Notes: a model not told the origin generated them from the letters alone. Numbered from the stretch's first letter, positions 14,128-23,651 are shown. The stretch: DNA of 38,013 nt from Actinomycetota bacterium (GCA_025963875.1 JAOPZY010000075.1:1-38013), one strand, 5' to 3'. Translations and numbers: made by a program.

Positions 14128-17100
14128 CTACCCGCTCGAAGTCACACCGTTGATCGGCTTGTTCAGCCGCCGACCGCCCATGCTGCCCAGGAACGGGGCG
14201 TCGCCGAAGCTGAAGATCCCGCCGTCCGCTCCTCCCAGCCAGTAGCCCTGGCCGCCGACGGTGGCGGCGAACCCAACCACCGGCGCCTGGAGGTGCATGC
14301 CGGCGAGCGAGCCCAGGACGGGGGCGTCGCCGAAGCCGAACACGCTGCCATCGGAAGCGACGAGCCAGTAGCCCTGGCCGCTCAGCGTGGCGGCCATCGC
14401 CACGATGGGGGCCTTGAGGCGCTGGGCAGCCAGGCCGCCGAAGTTGCCGGCATCGCCGAAGGTGGAGACGGCCCCGTTGGTGGCGACCAGCCAGTAGCCC
14501 TGGCCGCTCGGCGTGGCCGCCATCGCCACGATCGGGGCATTGAGGTGCGCGCCGCCGCCCGAGCCGAAGAACCCGGCGTCACCGTAGGCGAACACCCCGC
14601 CGTCGGAGGCGAAGAGCCAGTAGCCCTGGCGGCTCGGCGTCGCGGTCATGGCCACCACCGGGCGGTTGATCGCCATGCTGCCGGTGGAGCCGAAGAACCG
14701 CGCGTTGCCGAAGGTGAAGACCCCGCCGTCCGAGCCGAAGAGCCAGTAGCCGCCGCTGGGGGCGCTGCTGGCGACCTGTGGCGCCAGGACGACGCCCTGG
14801 CCGCCGGCCAGCAACCCGAGGCTGGACTGGAAGCTCGCGTCGCCACTGTAGTTGGCGACGACGGTGTGGCCGCCGACGGCCAGGGCGCCGGTCGAAAGCG
14901 TCGCCAGGCCGCCGGACAGGGCCACGGCGCCGCCGGCGTTGGCCCCGTCGATCACGAACTGGACGCTGCCGCCCGGCGTGCCTGCTGCCGGCGCAACGGG
15001 GCCGACGGTGGCCGAGAAGACCACGGTTTCGCCGGAGATGGTGGGGTTCTTCGAGGAGGAGACAGCGACGGACGCGCTGGGCCGGTTGCCGACCGTCTGA
15101 CCCCCCGAGAGGGTCCCGCTGCTCGAGTTGAAGTTGATGCTCGAACTGTAGACGGCCGCCACGCTGTGGTTGCCGGACGTGAGCGAGCTGATGGAGCCCG
15201 AGGTGGCGGAGCCGCCGGAGAGTGTGACGGGGCTCCCGAAGCTGGCGCCGTCGATCACGAACTGGACGGTGCCATCGGGAGTGCCGGCGCCGTTGCCGGC
15301 AGGGTCGACCTCGGCGTTGAACTGCACAGCCTGGCCGAAGGTCGAGGCGTTCTGGGACGACGAGACGGTGGTCGACGAGTCCGACCGGTCCACGACCTGG
15401 TCCGACGGGAGGTCGCCGGTGCTCGTGGTGAAGTTCGCGTCGCCCACGTACCTCGCCGTCACAGAGTGGGACCCGGTACTCAGGCCGGTCGTTGCCGGCG
15501 AGGTTGCGGACCCGCCCGACAGCGTCCCGGTGCCGAGGCTGACGTTGCCGGAGAAGAACTCGACGTTGCCGGTCGGGCTGCCCACACCTGGCGCAACCGG
15601 GGCCACCGTGGCGGAGAACTGCACCGATTGCCCGAAGGCCGAGGGGTTGGCGGACGAGGCGACGTTGGTGGTCGCGGTGCTGGCAGGGATGACGGCGTGG
15701 GCGACCGTGCCGGTGTCCGGCCTGTAGCTCAGGCTGCCGCCGTACCTCGCTGTGATGGTGTGGGCGCCGATCGACAGCGCGCCCGTCGCCGTGGATGTCG
15801 CAACGCCGGCGGTGAGGTTGACGGGGGTGCCGAAGGTGCCGTCGTCGATCAAGAACTGGACGGTGCCGGTCGGCGTGCCCTGGGTACCGGTCAGCGTCGC
15901 AACGAACTGCACGGGCTGGCCGAACCTCGACGGTGTCGACGGCGAGGTGACGGTGTTGGTGGCGTCGACCTGCAGCACGACCTGGGTGGTGAGGACGCCC
16001 GAGGTGCTGGGCATGAAGTTGGTGTCGCCCGTATAGGTGGCCGTGACCTGGTGGATGCCGACACTCAGGGCCGAGGTCGGGACCGAGGATCCGGATCCGC
16101 CGGAGACGGCGGCCGGGCTGCCGAGGGTCGATCCGTCGACGTAGAACTGGACCGTACCGCCCGTAGGCGTCCCCGCTCCCGGCGCCACCGCAACGACGGT
16201 GGCCGTGAAGGTGACGTCCTGCCCGGACGACGAGGGGCTGGGCGACGCGGAGACCGTTGTCGTGGTGCCCGCGGGGTTGACTGTCTGCGTCGTCGTATTG
16301 AAGGCGCCCGAGGCGAAGTTGGCGTCGCCGAGGTAGGTGGCCCTGATGGCGCGGTCCCCGCGGACGAGGGCGGTGTCGGTGGTCGTTGCCACGCCACCCA
16401 CGACGGCCACCGGCTCTCCGGCAGGGTTCCCGTCGGAGCTGAACTGCACGGTGCCAGTCGGCACCCCGGCTCCGGGGGCGACAGCCGTGACGGTGGTCGA
16501 GAACGTCACCGTCTGGCCGAAGACCGAAGGGTTGGGATCCGTGCTGACCGTGAGGGTCACGCCGGCTTGGTTGACCGTCTGACCGGTGGACCCGCTGCTC
16601 GGCTTGAAGGTCGGGTGCCCGCACGACGGCTGGAATGAGACCGAAAAGCACCCGCACGGCTGGAATGAGGAGACCGAACCGCAGACGACCCAGAACCTCG
16701 GGACATAGGTGGCCGTGACGGTGTGCATCCCGGCGGTCAGGCTGCTGATCTCTGGCGACACGGCGGAGCCGCTTACCAGGGAGACGCTGCTGCCGAAGTT
16801 GGTTCCGTCGGCAGAGAACTGGACCCAGCCGTCCGGGACGCCGGCGCCGGGGGCAACCGGCAGCACGGTGGCCGTAAAGCTAACGGGCTCACCGAACACC
16901 GTGGTGGGCTTTGCGGAGGTCACGGTGGTCGTGGTGCCGGCAGCGCCCACGGTTTGGGTCAGCGTTCCGGAGTTGCTGCCGTTGAAGTTGGTGTCACCGG
17001 TGTAGGTCGCGGTCACCTGGTTGTCGCCGACCGGCAGGCTGGAGATTGAGGCAGTCGTCGTGACCCCGCCGACAAGCGAGTCGGTCTCAAACAGGCCGCC

Positions 17101-20100
17101 GTCGACGTAGAACGACACGCTGCCGGAAGGCGTTCCCGCTCCGGGGGCGGTGGGCGAGACGGTCGCCGTGAAGGACACCGGCTGGCCGAACTTCGAGGGG
17201 GTGACCGACGAGGTGACCGTCGTGGTGGTGTCCGCCTTGTTCACGTCCTGGCCGCCGGCCAGGATGCCGGAGCTGGTGATGTAGCTATCGGTGTCTGCGT
17301 AGACGGCCGTCATGGTGTGATTGGCCACGGTCAGGTTGCTGAGCGGGGCGGTACTGGCCGAGCCGGAGGACAGGAGCACCGTCGACAGGTGCTGGCCGTC
17401 GAGGAAGAACTCGACGGTGCCCGCCGGCGTGCCGCCTCCGGGAGCTATCGGCGCCACGGTGGCGGTGAACGACACCGGCTGGCCGAAGACCGAGGGCTTG
17501 GCTGACGAGGTGACGCTGGTGGTCGTGTTGGCCCTACTGACCACCTGGGTGAGGGGTGGAGAGGCGCTGCCGACGAAGTTCGCGGCCCCGAGGTAGGTGG
17601 CCGTGACGTTGTGGCTGCCCACGGAGGCATTGGCGATCGGGAGAGAGACCGCCGCACCGGCGGTCAGGGTGACGCCGCCGCCGACGTCGGAGCCGTCGAT
17701 CGAGAACTGCACGGTGCCGGTGGGCGTGCCGTGGCCGCCCGAGTCCACGGTGGCCGTGAACGTGACGGGCTGGCCGTACAGCGACGGGTTGACCGGCGAC
17801 GTCACCGCAGTGGTCGTGCGGAAGCCCTTGACCACCTGGCTCAGCGGGGACGAGGTGCTGGTGACGAAGTCGATGTTGCCGAGGTACGTGGCCGTTACGG
17901 GGTGGGCGCCGGGCGTGGAGAAGGCGACGCCGGGAAGGGTGGCGACTCCCCCTTCGTCGAGCGTTGCCGGCGACCCGGAGGTAGAGCCGTCGACGAAAAA
18001 CTGGACATCGCCGGCGGGCGTGCCCACGCCGGGCGGGGTCGCGGCGACGGTTGCCGTGAACGTGACGGTCTCGGTGACCTCCGAGGGGTTGGGTGTGGAT
18101 GCGATGGCCGTGGTGGTGCCGGCCTTGCCCACAACCTGCGCCGGCGTGACCGTACCGGTGCTGACATCGTAGGTGGCGTTCCCGCCATAGGTCGCGGTGA
18201 CGTTGTGGATGCCCGCCGCCATGTTGGCGATCTGGCTCGAGGTCGCCGACCCGGACGTCATGGTAACCGTCCCCTTGTCCACGCCGTCGACGAAGAACTG
18301 CATGGTGCCCGTGGGCGTCCCCCCGTCGTAGGTGGAGGTGACCGTTGCGGTGAAGGTGACGCCCTGCCCGATGGCCGAGGGGTTGTGCGAAGAGATGACG
18401 CCGGTGGTGCTGGTGGCCCGGTTGACGACCTGACCCCCAGCAAGGGTGCCGGTGCTGCCGTTGAAGTTGGCGTTGCCTGCGTACTGCGCGGTGATGGGGT
18501 GCGTGCCGAACGTGAACGAACTCGTGGACACCGACGCCACGCCGCCGTCGAGGGTCTGGGACACGCCGATGTTGGTGGAGCCGTCCTTGAACTGGACGGT
18601 CCCGACGGGCATGCCGGCGCCAGGTGCCGTCGCCGTGACGGTCGCCGTGAACTGGACGTTCTGGCCCACGATCGAGGCGTTGAGCGACGAGGAGACCGCC
18701 ACCGACGTGTCTGCCGGGTTCACGACCTGGCTCGTGGCCCCGGTGCTCAGGTTGAAGCTCGGGTCGCCGCTATACGTCGCCGTGACGGGGTGGGTCCCCG
18801 CGGTGAGGCTGCTGATGGTCGACGTTGCCTGACCGCTCGTCACGGTGGCGGTTCCGAAGCTGGAGCCGTCGTGGAAGAACTGGACCTGGCCGGTCGGGGT
18901 GCCGGCGCCGGGGACAACCGGGAGCACCGTCGCCGTGAAGGTGACGGGCTCGCCGAACACGGTGGGCGTTTTCCCGGAGGTCACGGTGGTCGTGGTGTCG
19001 GCGTGGTTGACGACCTGCGCCAGGGTGCCGGACGTGTTGGTGTTGAAGGTGGCGTTGCCGGCGTAGGTCGCGGTCACGGGATGGCTGCCGACTGCCAGGT
19101 TGGAGATCGAGGCGGTCGTTGCGGCTCCGCTGACCAGGGTGCGGGTCACGAGGAAGGTGCCGTCGACGAAGAAGGACACGTTGCCTGCGGGGGTTCCCGC
19201 TCCGGGGGCGGTGGGCGAGACGGTAGCCGTGAACGACACCGGCTGGCCGAACTTCGAGGGGGTGACCGAGGAGCCGACCGTCGTCGTGGTGTCCGACTTG
19301 TTCACGGTCTGGCCGCCCGGCAGGGTGCCGGTGCTGGTGATGTAGCTCACGGTGTCCGGGTAGACAGCGGTCACGATGTGCGTCGCCACGGTCAGGTTGC
19401 TGAGCGGGGTGGTGGTGGCCGAGCCGTCGGAGAGTGCCACCGTCTCCAGGGGCTGGCCGTCAAGGAAGAATGCGACGTTGCCTACGGGCGTGCCGCCTCC
19501 GGGGGCGATGGGCACAACGGTGGCCGTGAACGCCACCGGCTGGCCGAAGGCAGAGGCGTTGGCCGACGAGGTGACGCCGGTGGTGGTGCCCGCCCTGTTC
19601 ACGGTCTGCGCAGGGGTGACGGTGCCGGTGCTGACGCCATAGGTGGCGTTGCCGGCGTAGGTGGCGGTGACGTTGTGGCTGGTCACCGTCATGTCGGCGA
19701 TCTGGCTCGAGGTCGCCGACCCGGACGTCATGGTGACCGTCCCCTTGTCCACGCCGTCGACGAAGAACTGCACGGTGCCCGTGGGTGTCCCCCCGGCGAA
19801 GGTCGAGGTGACCGTTGCCGTGAAGGTGACGCCCTGCCCGAAGACCGAGGGGTTGTGCGAGGAGATGACCGTGGTCGTGGTGGTGGCGGGGTTGACCTGG
19901 ACCGTGGCGCTCACGGTGGCGGCGTCCGCGGTGGCGCCGGCGCTGGCCGAGCCGGGGGCCGTGCCCGTGAAGGTTGCGGTGGCCACCCCGCCGACGAACT
20001 GCGGTGAGGGCGCCGAGAGCGAACCGTTCACTGCGTTGGAGAAGACCGCCGGCAACGGGGCGAGCCCGACCAGCGAACCGCCGGCCAGCGGCGTTGTCGA

Positions 20101-21252
20101 CGTGCCGGTCACGCCGAGCAGGTCGGCGGTGACCGTCGTCGTGCCACCTGGCTGGATCTGCGACGGGGCGGCGATGTTCCGCAGCTGGAGCCAGGCGGTG
20201 GCGGTGGGAACGGCCCCAAGAGGCGAGCCGAGCGAGTCGCGGGCAACGGCCGATCCGGGAGCCGCGTTGCTCCCCCACCAGTTGTTGTTGGCGATGATGC
20301 TTCCTGCGCTGGACTCCTGGAGCAGTGCGGAACCTTGGGCGGTGGCGGTGTTCCCCACAAACCGGCTCAGGCTGATGGTCATCGCTCCCGCGTCGTTGAA
20401 CACGGCCCCGCCGATACCCCGGCCCTCGCTGGTGCCATCGACCACCGAATTGTTGGTGAACGTCGACAGCGAGATGCCGGCCGCTGCTGGGCCGGACTTC
20501 CAGATCGCCCCACCCTGGCCTCCCGGAAGGCCACCCGCTCCGGCCGAGTTCGTATCGAACAGCGAGCGCGCGATCGTGAGCGTGCCCCCGCCGGTGAAGT
20601 ACAGGCCGGCTCCGGAGTTCTGTGCCTGGTTGCCGGTGACCGTGCTGCTGGTGACCGTCAGGCTGACGGTCCCGGTTCCGGTGACGGCGATGGCGCCGCC
20701 GCTGACGGTCGCTGTGTTGTCCGTGAGGATGCAGTTGGTGAATGTGGCCGAGGCGCCGGCGCCACCCGCGAGGAGCACTCCGCCCCCGTAGCCGGTACGG
20801 CGGCCGCCGGAGATCGTCAGGTCCTGGAAGTTGGTGGTGAGGCCCGCGTCGTTGGACGTGGCGAAGACGCCTGCACCTGCGGTGGCTTGGTGGATCGTGC
20901 TGACCCCGGGCGTCCCGCTGAACCCCTTGACGGTCGAGAACTTGTTGGTCGCCGATCCCAGCGTCAGCACGCCCTGGGTGAGGGCGATGGTCCCACTGGG
21001 CAGGTCGATCTCGACGGAGTTCGTCGCGTCGGTGGTCATCCCGTTCGCGGTGGTCACAGCGTCCCGCAGCGTGCACGTCGCCGCGCAGGTGGTACCCGGG
21101 TGGTCATCCAGTGTCGACACTACGGTGAGGACGGTGGGCGCGGCATGAGCCGGGACGCGCATCAACGCCAGTGCCAGGCCGACCAGGAGCACGGTAATGG
21201 CCCCGATCGCACCGTAACGGGCAAGACCTCGGCTCGTGCGCATGGTTCCCAT
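14128..21252 (-). CDS. giant secreted Ig-like repeat protein with beta-helix head and GYWL-repeat tail
   Basis: About 2374 aa. The N-terminus has a signal segment (AIGAITVLLVGLALALM, cleavage likely after AHA near residue 37). Then a CSLREA-type start (VVSTLDDHPGTTCAATCTLRDAV), a parallel beta-helix region (about 90-330, many GG and TNN turns such as FTNNSV and NNNWWGSN), and from about residue 450 to 2155 17 Ig-like domains of about 100 aa, each with a VFGQPVTFTATV-type strand and GTVQFxxDG. The last 215 residues are five GYWLxASDGGVFxFGDA repeats, common at the ends of Acidimicrobiia secreted proteins and possibly a beta-propeller or wall-binding unit. No LPXTG motif. Likely surface adhesin or matrix protein (inference). 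ATG at 21252 was chosen for TGGAGGA just upstream; a second ATG lies at 21243. Confidence 0.9.
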   Translation of the reverse strand: MGTMRTSRGLARYGAIGAITVLLVGLALALMRVPAHAAPTVLTVVSTLDDHPGTTCAATCTLRDAVTTANGMTTDATNSVEIDLPSGTIALTQGVLTLGSATNKFSTVKGFSGTPGVSTIHQATAGAGVFATSNDAGLTTNFQDLTISGGRRTGYGGGVLLAGGAGASATFTNCILTDNTATVSGGAIAVTGTGTVSLTVTSSTVTGNQAQNSGAGLYFTGGGTLTIARSLFDTNSAGAGGLPGGQGGAIWKSGPAAAGISLSTFTNNSVVDGTSEGRGIGGAVFNDAGAMTISLSRFVGNTATAQGSALLQESSAGSIIANNNWWGSNAAPGSAVARDSLGSPLGAVPTATAWLQLRNIAAPSQIQPGGTTTVTADLLGVTGTSTTPLAGGSLVGLAPLPAVFSNAVNGSLSAPSPQFVGGVATATFTGTAPGSASAGATADAATVSATVQVNPATTTTTVISSHNPSVFGQGVTFTATVTSTFAGGTPTGTVQFFVDGVDKGTVTMTSGSATSSQIADMTVTSHNVTATYAGNATYGVSTGTVTPAQTVNRAGTTTGVTSSANASAFGQPVAFTATVVPIAPGGGTPVGNVAFFLDGQPLETVALSDGSATTTPLSNLTVATHIVTAVYPDTVSYITSTGTLPGGQTVNKSDTTTTVGSSVTPSKFGQPVSFTATVSPTAPGAGTPAGNVSFFVDGTFLVTRTLVSGAATTASISNLAVGSHPVTATYAGNATFNTNTSGTLAQVVNHADTTTTVTSGKTPTVFGEPVTFTATVLPVVPGAGTPTGQVQFFHDGSSFGTATVTSGQATSTISSLTAGTHPVTATYSGDPSFNLSTGATSQVVNPADTSVAVSSSLNASIVGQNVQFTATVTATAPGAGMPVGTVQFKDGSTNIGVSQTLDGGVASVSTSSFTFGTHPITAQYAGNANFNGSTGTLAGGQVVNRATSTTGVISSHNPSAIGQGVTFTATVTSTYDGGTPTGTMQFFVDGVDKGTVTMTSGSATSSQIANMAAGIHNVTATYGGNATYDVSTGTVTPAQVVGKAGTTTAIASTPNPSEVTETVTFTATVAATPPGVGTPAGDVQFFVDGSTSGSPATLDEGGVATLPGVAFSTPGAHPVTATYLGNIDFVTSTSSPLSQVVKGFRTTTAVTSPVNPSLYGQPVTFTATVDSGGHGTPTGTVQFSIDGSDVGGGVTLTAGAAVSLPIANASVGSHNVTATYLGAANFVGSASPPLTQVVSRANTTTSVTSSAKPSVFGQPVSFTATVAPIAPGGGTPAGTVEFFLDGQHLSTVLLSSGSASTAPLSNLTVANHTMTAVYADTDSYITSSGILAGGQDVNKADTTTTVTSSVTPSKFGQPVSFTATVSPTAPGAGTPSGSVSFYVDGGLFETDSLVGGVTTTASISSLPVGDNQVTATYTGDTNFNGSNSGTLTQTVGAAGTTTTVTSAKPTTVFGEPVSFTATVLPVAPGAGVPDGWVQFSADGTNFGSSVSLVSGSAVSPEISSLTAGMHTVTATYVPRFWVVCGSVSSFQPCGCFSVSFQPSCGHPTFKPSSGSTGQTVNQAGVTLTVSTDPNPSVFGQTVTFSTTVTAVAPGAGVPTGTVQFSSDGNPAGEPVAVVGGVATTTDTALVRGDRAIRATYLGDANFASGAFNTTTQTVNPAGTTTTVSASPSPSSSGQDVTFTATVVAVAPGAGTPTGGTVQFYVDGSTLGSPAAVSGGSGSSVPTSALSVGIHQVTATYTGDTNFMPSTSGVLTTQVVLQVDATNTVTSPSTPSRFGQPVQFVATLTGTQGTPTGTVQFLIDDGTFGTPVNLTAGVATSTATGALSIGAHTITARYGGSLSYRPDTGTVAHAVIPASTATTNVASSANPSAFGQSVQFSATVAPVAPGVGSPTGNVEFFSGNVSLGTGTLSGGSATSPATTGLSTGSHSVTARYVGDANFTTSTGDLPSDQVVDRSDSSTTVSSSQNASTFGQAVQFNAEVDPAGNGAGTPDGTVQFVIDGASFGSPVTLSGGSATSGSISSLTSGNHSVAAVYSSSINFNSSSGTLSGGQTVGNRPSASVAVSSSKNPTISGETVVFSATVGPVAPAAGTPGGSVQFVIDGANAGGAVALSGGLATLSTGALAVGGHTVVANYSGDASFQSSLGLLAGGQGVVLAPQVASSAPSGGYWLFGSDGGVFTFGNARFFGSTGSMAINRPVVAMTATPSRQGYWLFASDGGVFAYGDAGFFGSGGGAHLNAPIVAMAATPSGQGYWLVATNGAVSTFGDAGNFGGLAAQRLKAPIVAMAATLSGQGYWLVASDGSVFGFGDAPVLGSLAGMHLQAPVVGFAATVGGQGYWLGGADGGIFSFGDAPFLGSMGGRRLNKPINGVTSSG
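16621..16701 (-). repeat. 81-bp in-frame insertion made of two ~30-bp repeats inside an Ig-like domain
   Basis: In the eleventh Ig domain the usual ATYVGDPTFKPSSG is broken after ATYV by 27 extra residues. The DNA consists of two near copies: CGGTCTC(CTC)ATTCCAGCCG followed by GTGCGGGTGC, and CGGTCTCATTCCAGCCGTC followed by GTGCGGGCAC. The insertion adds three cysteines and two tryptophan/phenylalanine-rich turns to an array otherwise nearly free of cysteine. The frame is kept and the domain resumes at GHPTFKPSSG. Confidence 0.8.
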
Positions 21253-21980
21253 GGGTCCTCCAGGTAGGTCGAGTCGAAGTGGTTGCCCGACGTACGGACG
21301 CGGGGCGAGAATGCCGTGCATTTGGGCGGTGAGAAATGTGTGACACCCGACTAGGGCGGCGGGCTGCTCCTCGCGCGGTCTCCTCAGGTGAACTCATCGA
21401 GTGTTCGATGCGTACCGGGGACCGGGGTGCGCCTGGCCTGCCAAGAGTGGTGCATGCCACTCATTTCAGGTGTATCGACCTGATTTCCTACGTGGACCAT
21501 AACATGTCCAGAGTCCACGATAGGAGATAAAAGTAAATATGGATCTATTGCACCATCGCCTGCCGCAACGCCGCGTGGGAATTGGCAGGCACGGGGCACG
21601 GCACAACCGGCATATTCTCCAGTCCAACCGCGGGCAATTTCCGGCTCCTCGCTGTTTTCTGTGGGTGGTTCGAAGTCCCACCACCCCCATTCAGCGGGCA
21701 CGTGCTCGGCCCTTGTGCTGGATGCGGACCGGTTGACCACGCAGGGGGTCGGCACGAGATTGTGAACGGCGGTTCGAGACCGCATCGTCCGTTTCCCGCC
21801 CGCTCTGAACTATTCTTTGATCGCCTGACCGCGCTCTGCGCGGTAGGACAAGCAAAGAGTTTCTGGCCGCCGTTCCCTCGCCTCTGGACCGCCAGCCAAC
21901 GCGGTCCCAGCGGCCGCACACGAAAGAGCGAGGAGGCCAATTTCCCTTATGAGCGATGAATGCGCTGAGGCGCTGGCCGG
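21253..21980. other. 728-bp intergenic region upstream of the giant surface protein
   Basis: No gene supported. The first 250 bases (leader side of the giant gene) hold several perfect inverted repeats: TCAGGT/ACCTGA (21466-21471 and 21478-21483), CGTGGAC/GTCCACG (21491-21497 and 21513-21519, 15-base loop) and CATCGA/TCGATG (about 21396-21411). Around 21485-21545 the base composition drops to AT-rich, unlike the flanks, so a promoter on the minus strand is likely here (TGTTAT at about 21499-21504 is a weak -10). Open frames on both strands in 21384-21940 are Arg/His/Pro-rich and have no start signal; only a plus-strand frame at 21539 has an AGGAG 12 bases upstream, too far to trust. Confidence 0.5.
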
Positions 21981-23591
21981 CTAGTGCGCCGGGAGCGCCA
22001 TGGCCTCCTTGAGGGCGTCGACGGTCTGCTCGACCGACGTCACCAGCACCCGAAGCCGGTGGGCCGGCAGGTCGAGGAGGAAGGCATCAAGCTCTGGGCC
22101 CCGCATCGTCGTCGCATCGATGCGCGACCGGGCCTCGTTCTTAGTGCAGGAGCCGCCGCGCCGCGCCGCCAGGGCGCAGAGGGCCTCCCTCCAGGCGTTG
22201 CGCAGCACCCCGGCATGGTGCACCTGCAGGTACCGGAGCACCCAGGCGACGTCCCCCAGGTCGTCGGAGGGGACGGGCGTGGCCGAGAGGACGCCGAGCG
22301 GCTTCGGCTCCGCCACGACCTCCGTGGCGAACCGCGCCGCCACCAGGCGCCGGGCCGGATCCTCCCGGGCGATGGCCATCGCCCCAGCGTCCCCGACCAC
22401 CACCAGCCGGGACGTCCCCGGAGCCGCCATCAGCACCCGGGTCACCGACGATCCGTAGAAGCGGTCGAGGTTGACGGCGATCGTTTCGGGCCACCGGCGG
22501 CGTGGGCCGGGGTGCGGTTGCTCGATCGCGGCGTCGATCAGCTGGCGGGCGTCGAGCCATACCGCTCCTCCCACCGCCGCCAGGACCTCACCGGGCACGG
22601 GCGGCGCCGCGCTCTCCCGGCTGGCCGTCCCGCGGGAGTAGATGCGTGCCTCGCCGGGCTTGATCCGGCTCGCCTCCGTGGCGGCCACCGTGGCCCGGGT
22701 GCGCCGGGACGGCCGGACCACCCACAGCGCGCTCGCCCCTCCGATGGCGTGCGCTCCGTGGTAGCGGTTGAACCCCGGCACCAGGGCGTCCAGCACCAGG
22801 TGCAGTCGGCCGATGCGGTCCTGCACGTCAAGCTGGCGCTCGGTCCCCCGGGCGCCGGTCCCGTAGCAGAACAGGATCGAAGTGCCGGGACGGTCCGCCA
22901 GCGCCTCGACCCCACGACGCACGAAGAGGTCGACGCCCTCCACGCTGTACGGCGGGTCGGTGAAGACCACGTCGGCCGCCTGCCGCAGGGCTCTCGGCAG
23001 GCCGAGCCGGAGGTCGGCGGCATAGAGCCGGAGTCCCAGGCCGAGGCGGTCGCTCACCTGGTCGAGGTACTCGAGCAGCCGCTCGTCGACGTCCACCACG
23101 CTGACCGTCGCCTCCGGCACCAGCACCTTGGTGGCCACACCCGTGAGGTCGTGGTCGCCGAGGCAGACGAGATGGCTTCCGGCCATGGCGTACCGGCTCG
23201 ACAGGTAGCGGGCACGGTCAGCGATGGTGGCGTGCGTGGCAGGCACGTGGTCGAGGGTCCAGACCGGGGCCGGCAGGGTGGCCACGACCTCGGCGATCGT
23301 CCCCGCCAGGCGGTCGAGGCGCTCCCGACCGGGTTGCTCGTCGCAGCCCAGCAGCCGCCGGAGCTCGTCGCGCTGGACCCGCCCGATCCCGCTCTCGTCG
23401 CCCGACGCCTCGAAGCCCAGGCGCCGCAGCACCTCCAGCACCCGGCGGTGCGGGACACCGGTGGCTTCGACAAGCTTTCCGATGCTGTCGCCGCCGGTCG
23501 AGGCCAGGTGGCAGAGCACCCGGCGGACGTCGGCGAAGGCGACGCCCGACTCCGCCCGGAGGTCGGAGATCGCCGCTGCAAGGTCTGCCAT
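21981..23591 (-). CDS. BpsA-like bis-aminopropyl spermidine synthase family protein
   Basis: The 536-aa product has the BpsA (DUF43) pattern: an N-terminal winged-helix-like region (1-85, with GKLVEATGVPHRRVLEVLRRLGF by its ends), then a Rossmann domain with GDHDLTGVA (145-153), SVVDVDERLLEYL (164-176), DLRLGLPRAL and TDPPYSVEGVDLFVRRG (211-227). In thermophiles BpsA adds aminopropyl groups from decarboxylated SAM to spermidine, giving branched polyamines. GDHD and DPPY are the two acidic motifs of the active site. Residues from about 310 to 536 are an extra domain not found in the roughly 350-aa characterised enzymes; it has no motif I recognise. ATG 23591 lies 7 bases after a TACGCT box. 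The neighbouring FGGY kinase is divergent. Confidence 0.78.
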   Translation of the reverse strand: MADLAAAISDLRAESGVAFADVRRVLCHLASTGGDSIGKLVEATGVPHRRVLEVLRRLGFEASGDESGIGRVQRDELRRLLGCDEQPGRERLDRLAGTIAEVVATLPAPVWTLDHVPATHATIADRARYLSSRYAMAGSHLVCLGDHDLTGVATKVLVPEATVSVVDVDERLLEYLDQVSDRLGLGLRLYAADLRLGLPRALRQAADVVFTDPPYSVEGVDLFVRRGVEALADRPGTSILFCYGTGARGTERQLDVQDRIGRLHLVLDALVPGFNRYHGAHAIGGASALWVVRPSRRTRATVAATEASRIKPGEARIYSRGTASRESAAPPVPGEVLAAVGGAVWLDARQLIDAAIEQPHPGPRRRWPETIAVNLDRFYGSSVTRVLMAAPGTSRLVVVGDAGAMAIAREDPARRLVAARFATEVVAEPKPLGVLSATPVPSDDLGDVAWVLRYLQVHHAGVLRNAWREALCALAARRGGSCTKNEARSRIDATTMRGPELDAFLLDLPAHRLRVLVTSVEQTVDALKEAMALPAH

Positions 23592-23598
23592 GGTCGCC

Positions 23599-23604
23599 AG
23601 CGTA
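23599..23604 (-). promoter_or_regulatory. -10 box of the BpsA-like gene (leaderless)
   Basis: TACGCT on the minus strand ends 7 bases before the ATG at 23591. Confidence 0.6.
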
Positions 23605-23651
23605 GCGGGGCCGCCTACCAGGCTCTGGGGTCGAGCCGCCACCCGCGGCGG

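Noticed and set aside
13988-14245. Small plus-strand frame reading VRSTARACARRATNL
   Set aside because: The same peptide arises from the palindromic repeats at 8479-8534 in another context; it is a repeat translation, not a gene.
14128-19900. Repeated DNA in the giant gene as a CRISPR array or insertion sequence
   Set aside because: Repeats are in frame, about 300 bp long, and encode Ig-like domains; there is no short constant repeat with unique spacers, and no transposase.
14293-20791. Long plus-strand open frames opposite the giant Ig-protein gene (for example 14293-16638 and 17611-20007)
   Set aside because: They are Arg/Gly/Ala-rich mirror frames created by high GC and repeated codons; no signal, start site or domain supports them, while the minus-strand frame has clear repeats.
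21539-21736. 65-aa plus-strand frame starting MDLLHHRLPQ after AGGAG
   Set aside because: Spacing of 12 bases is too long, composition is Arg/His/Pro-rich, and no conserved feature is visible.
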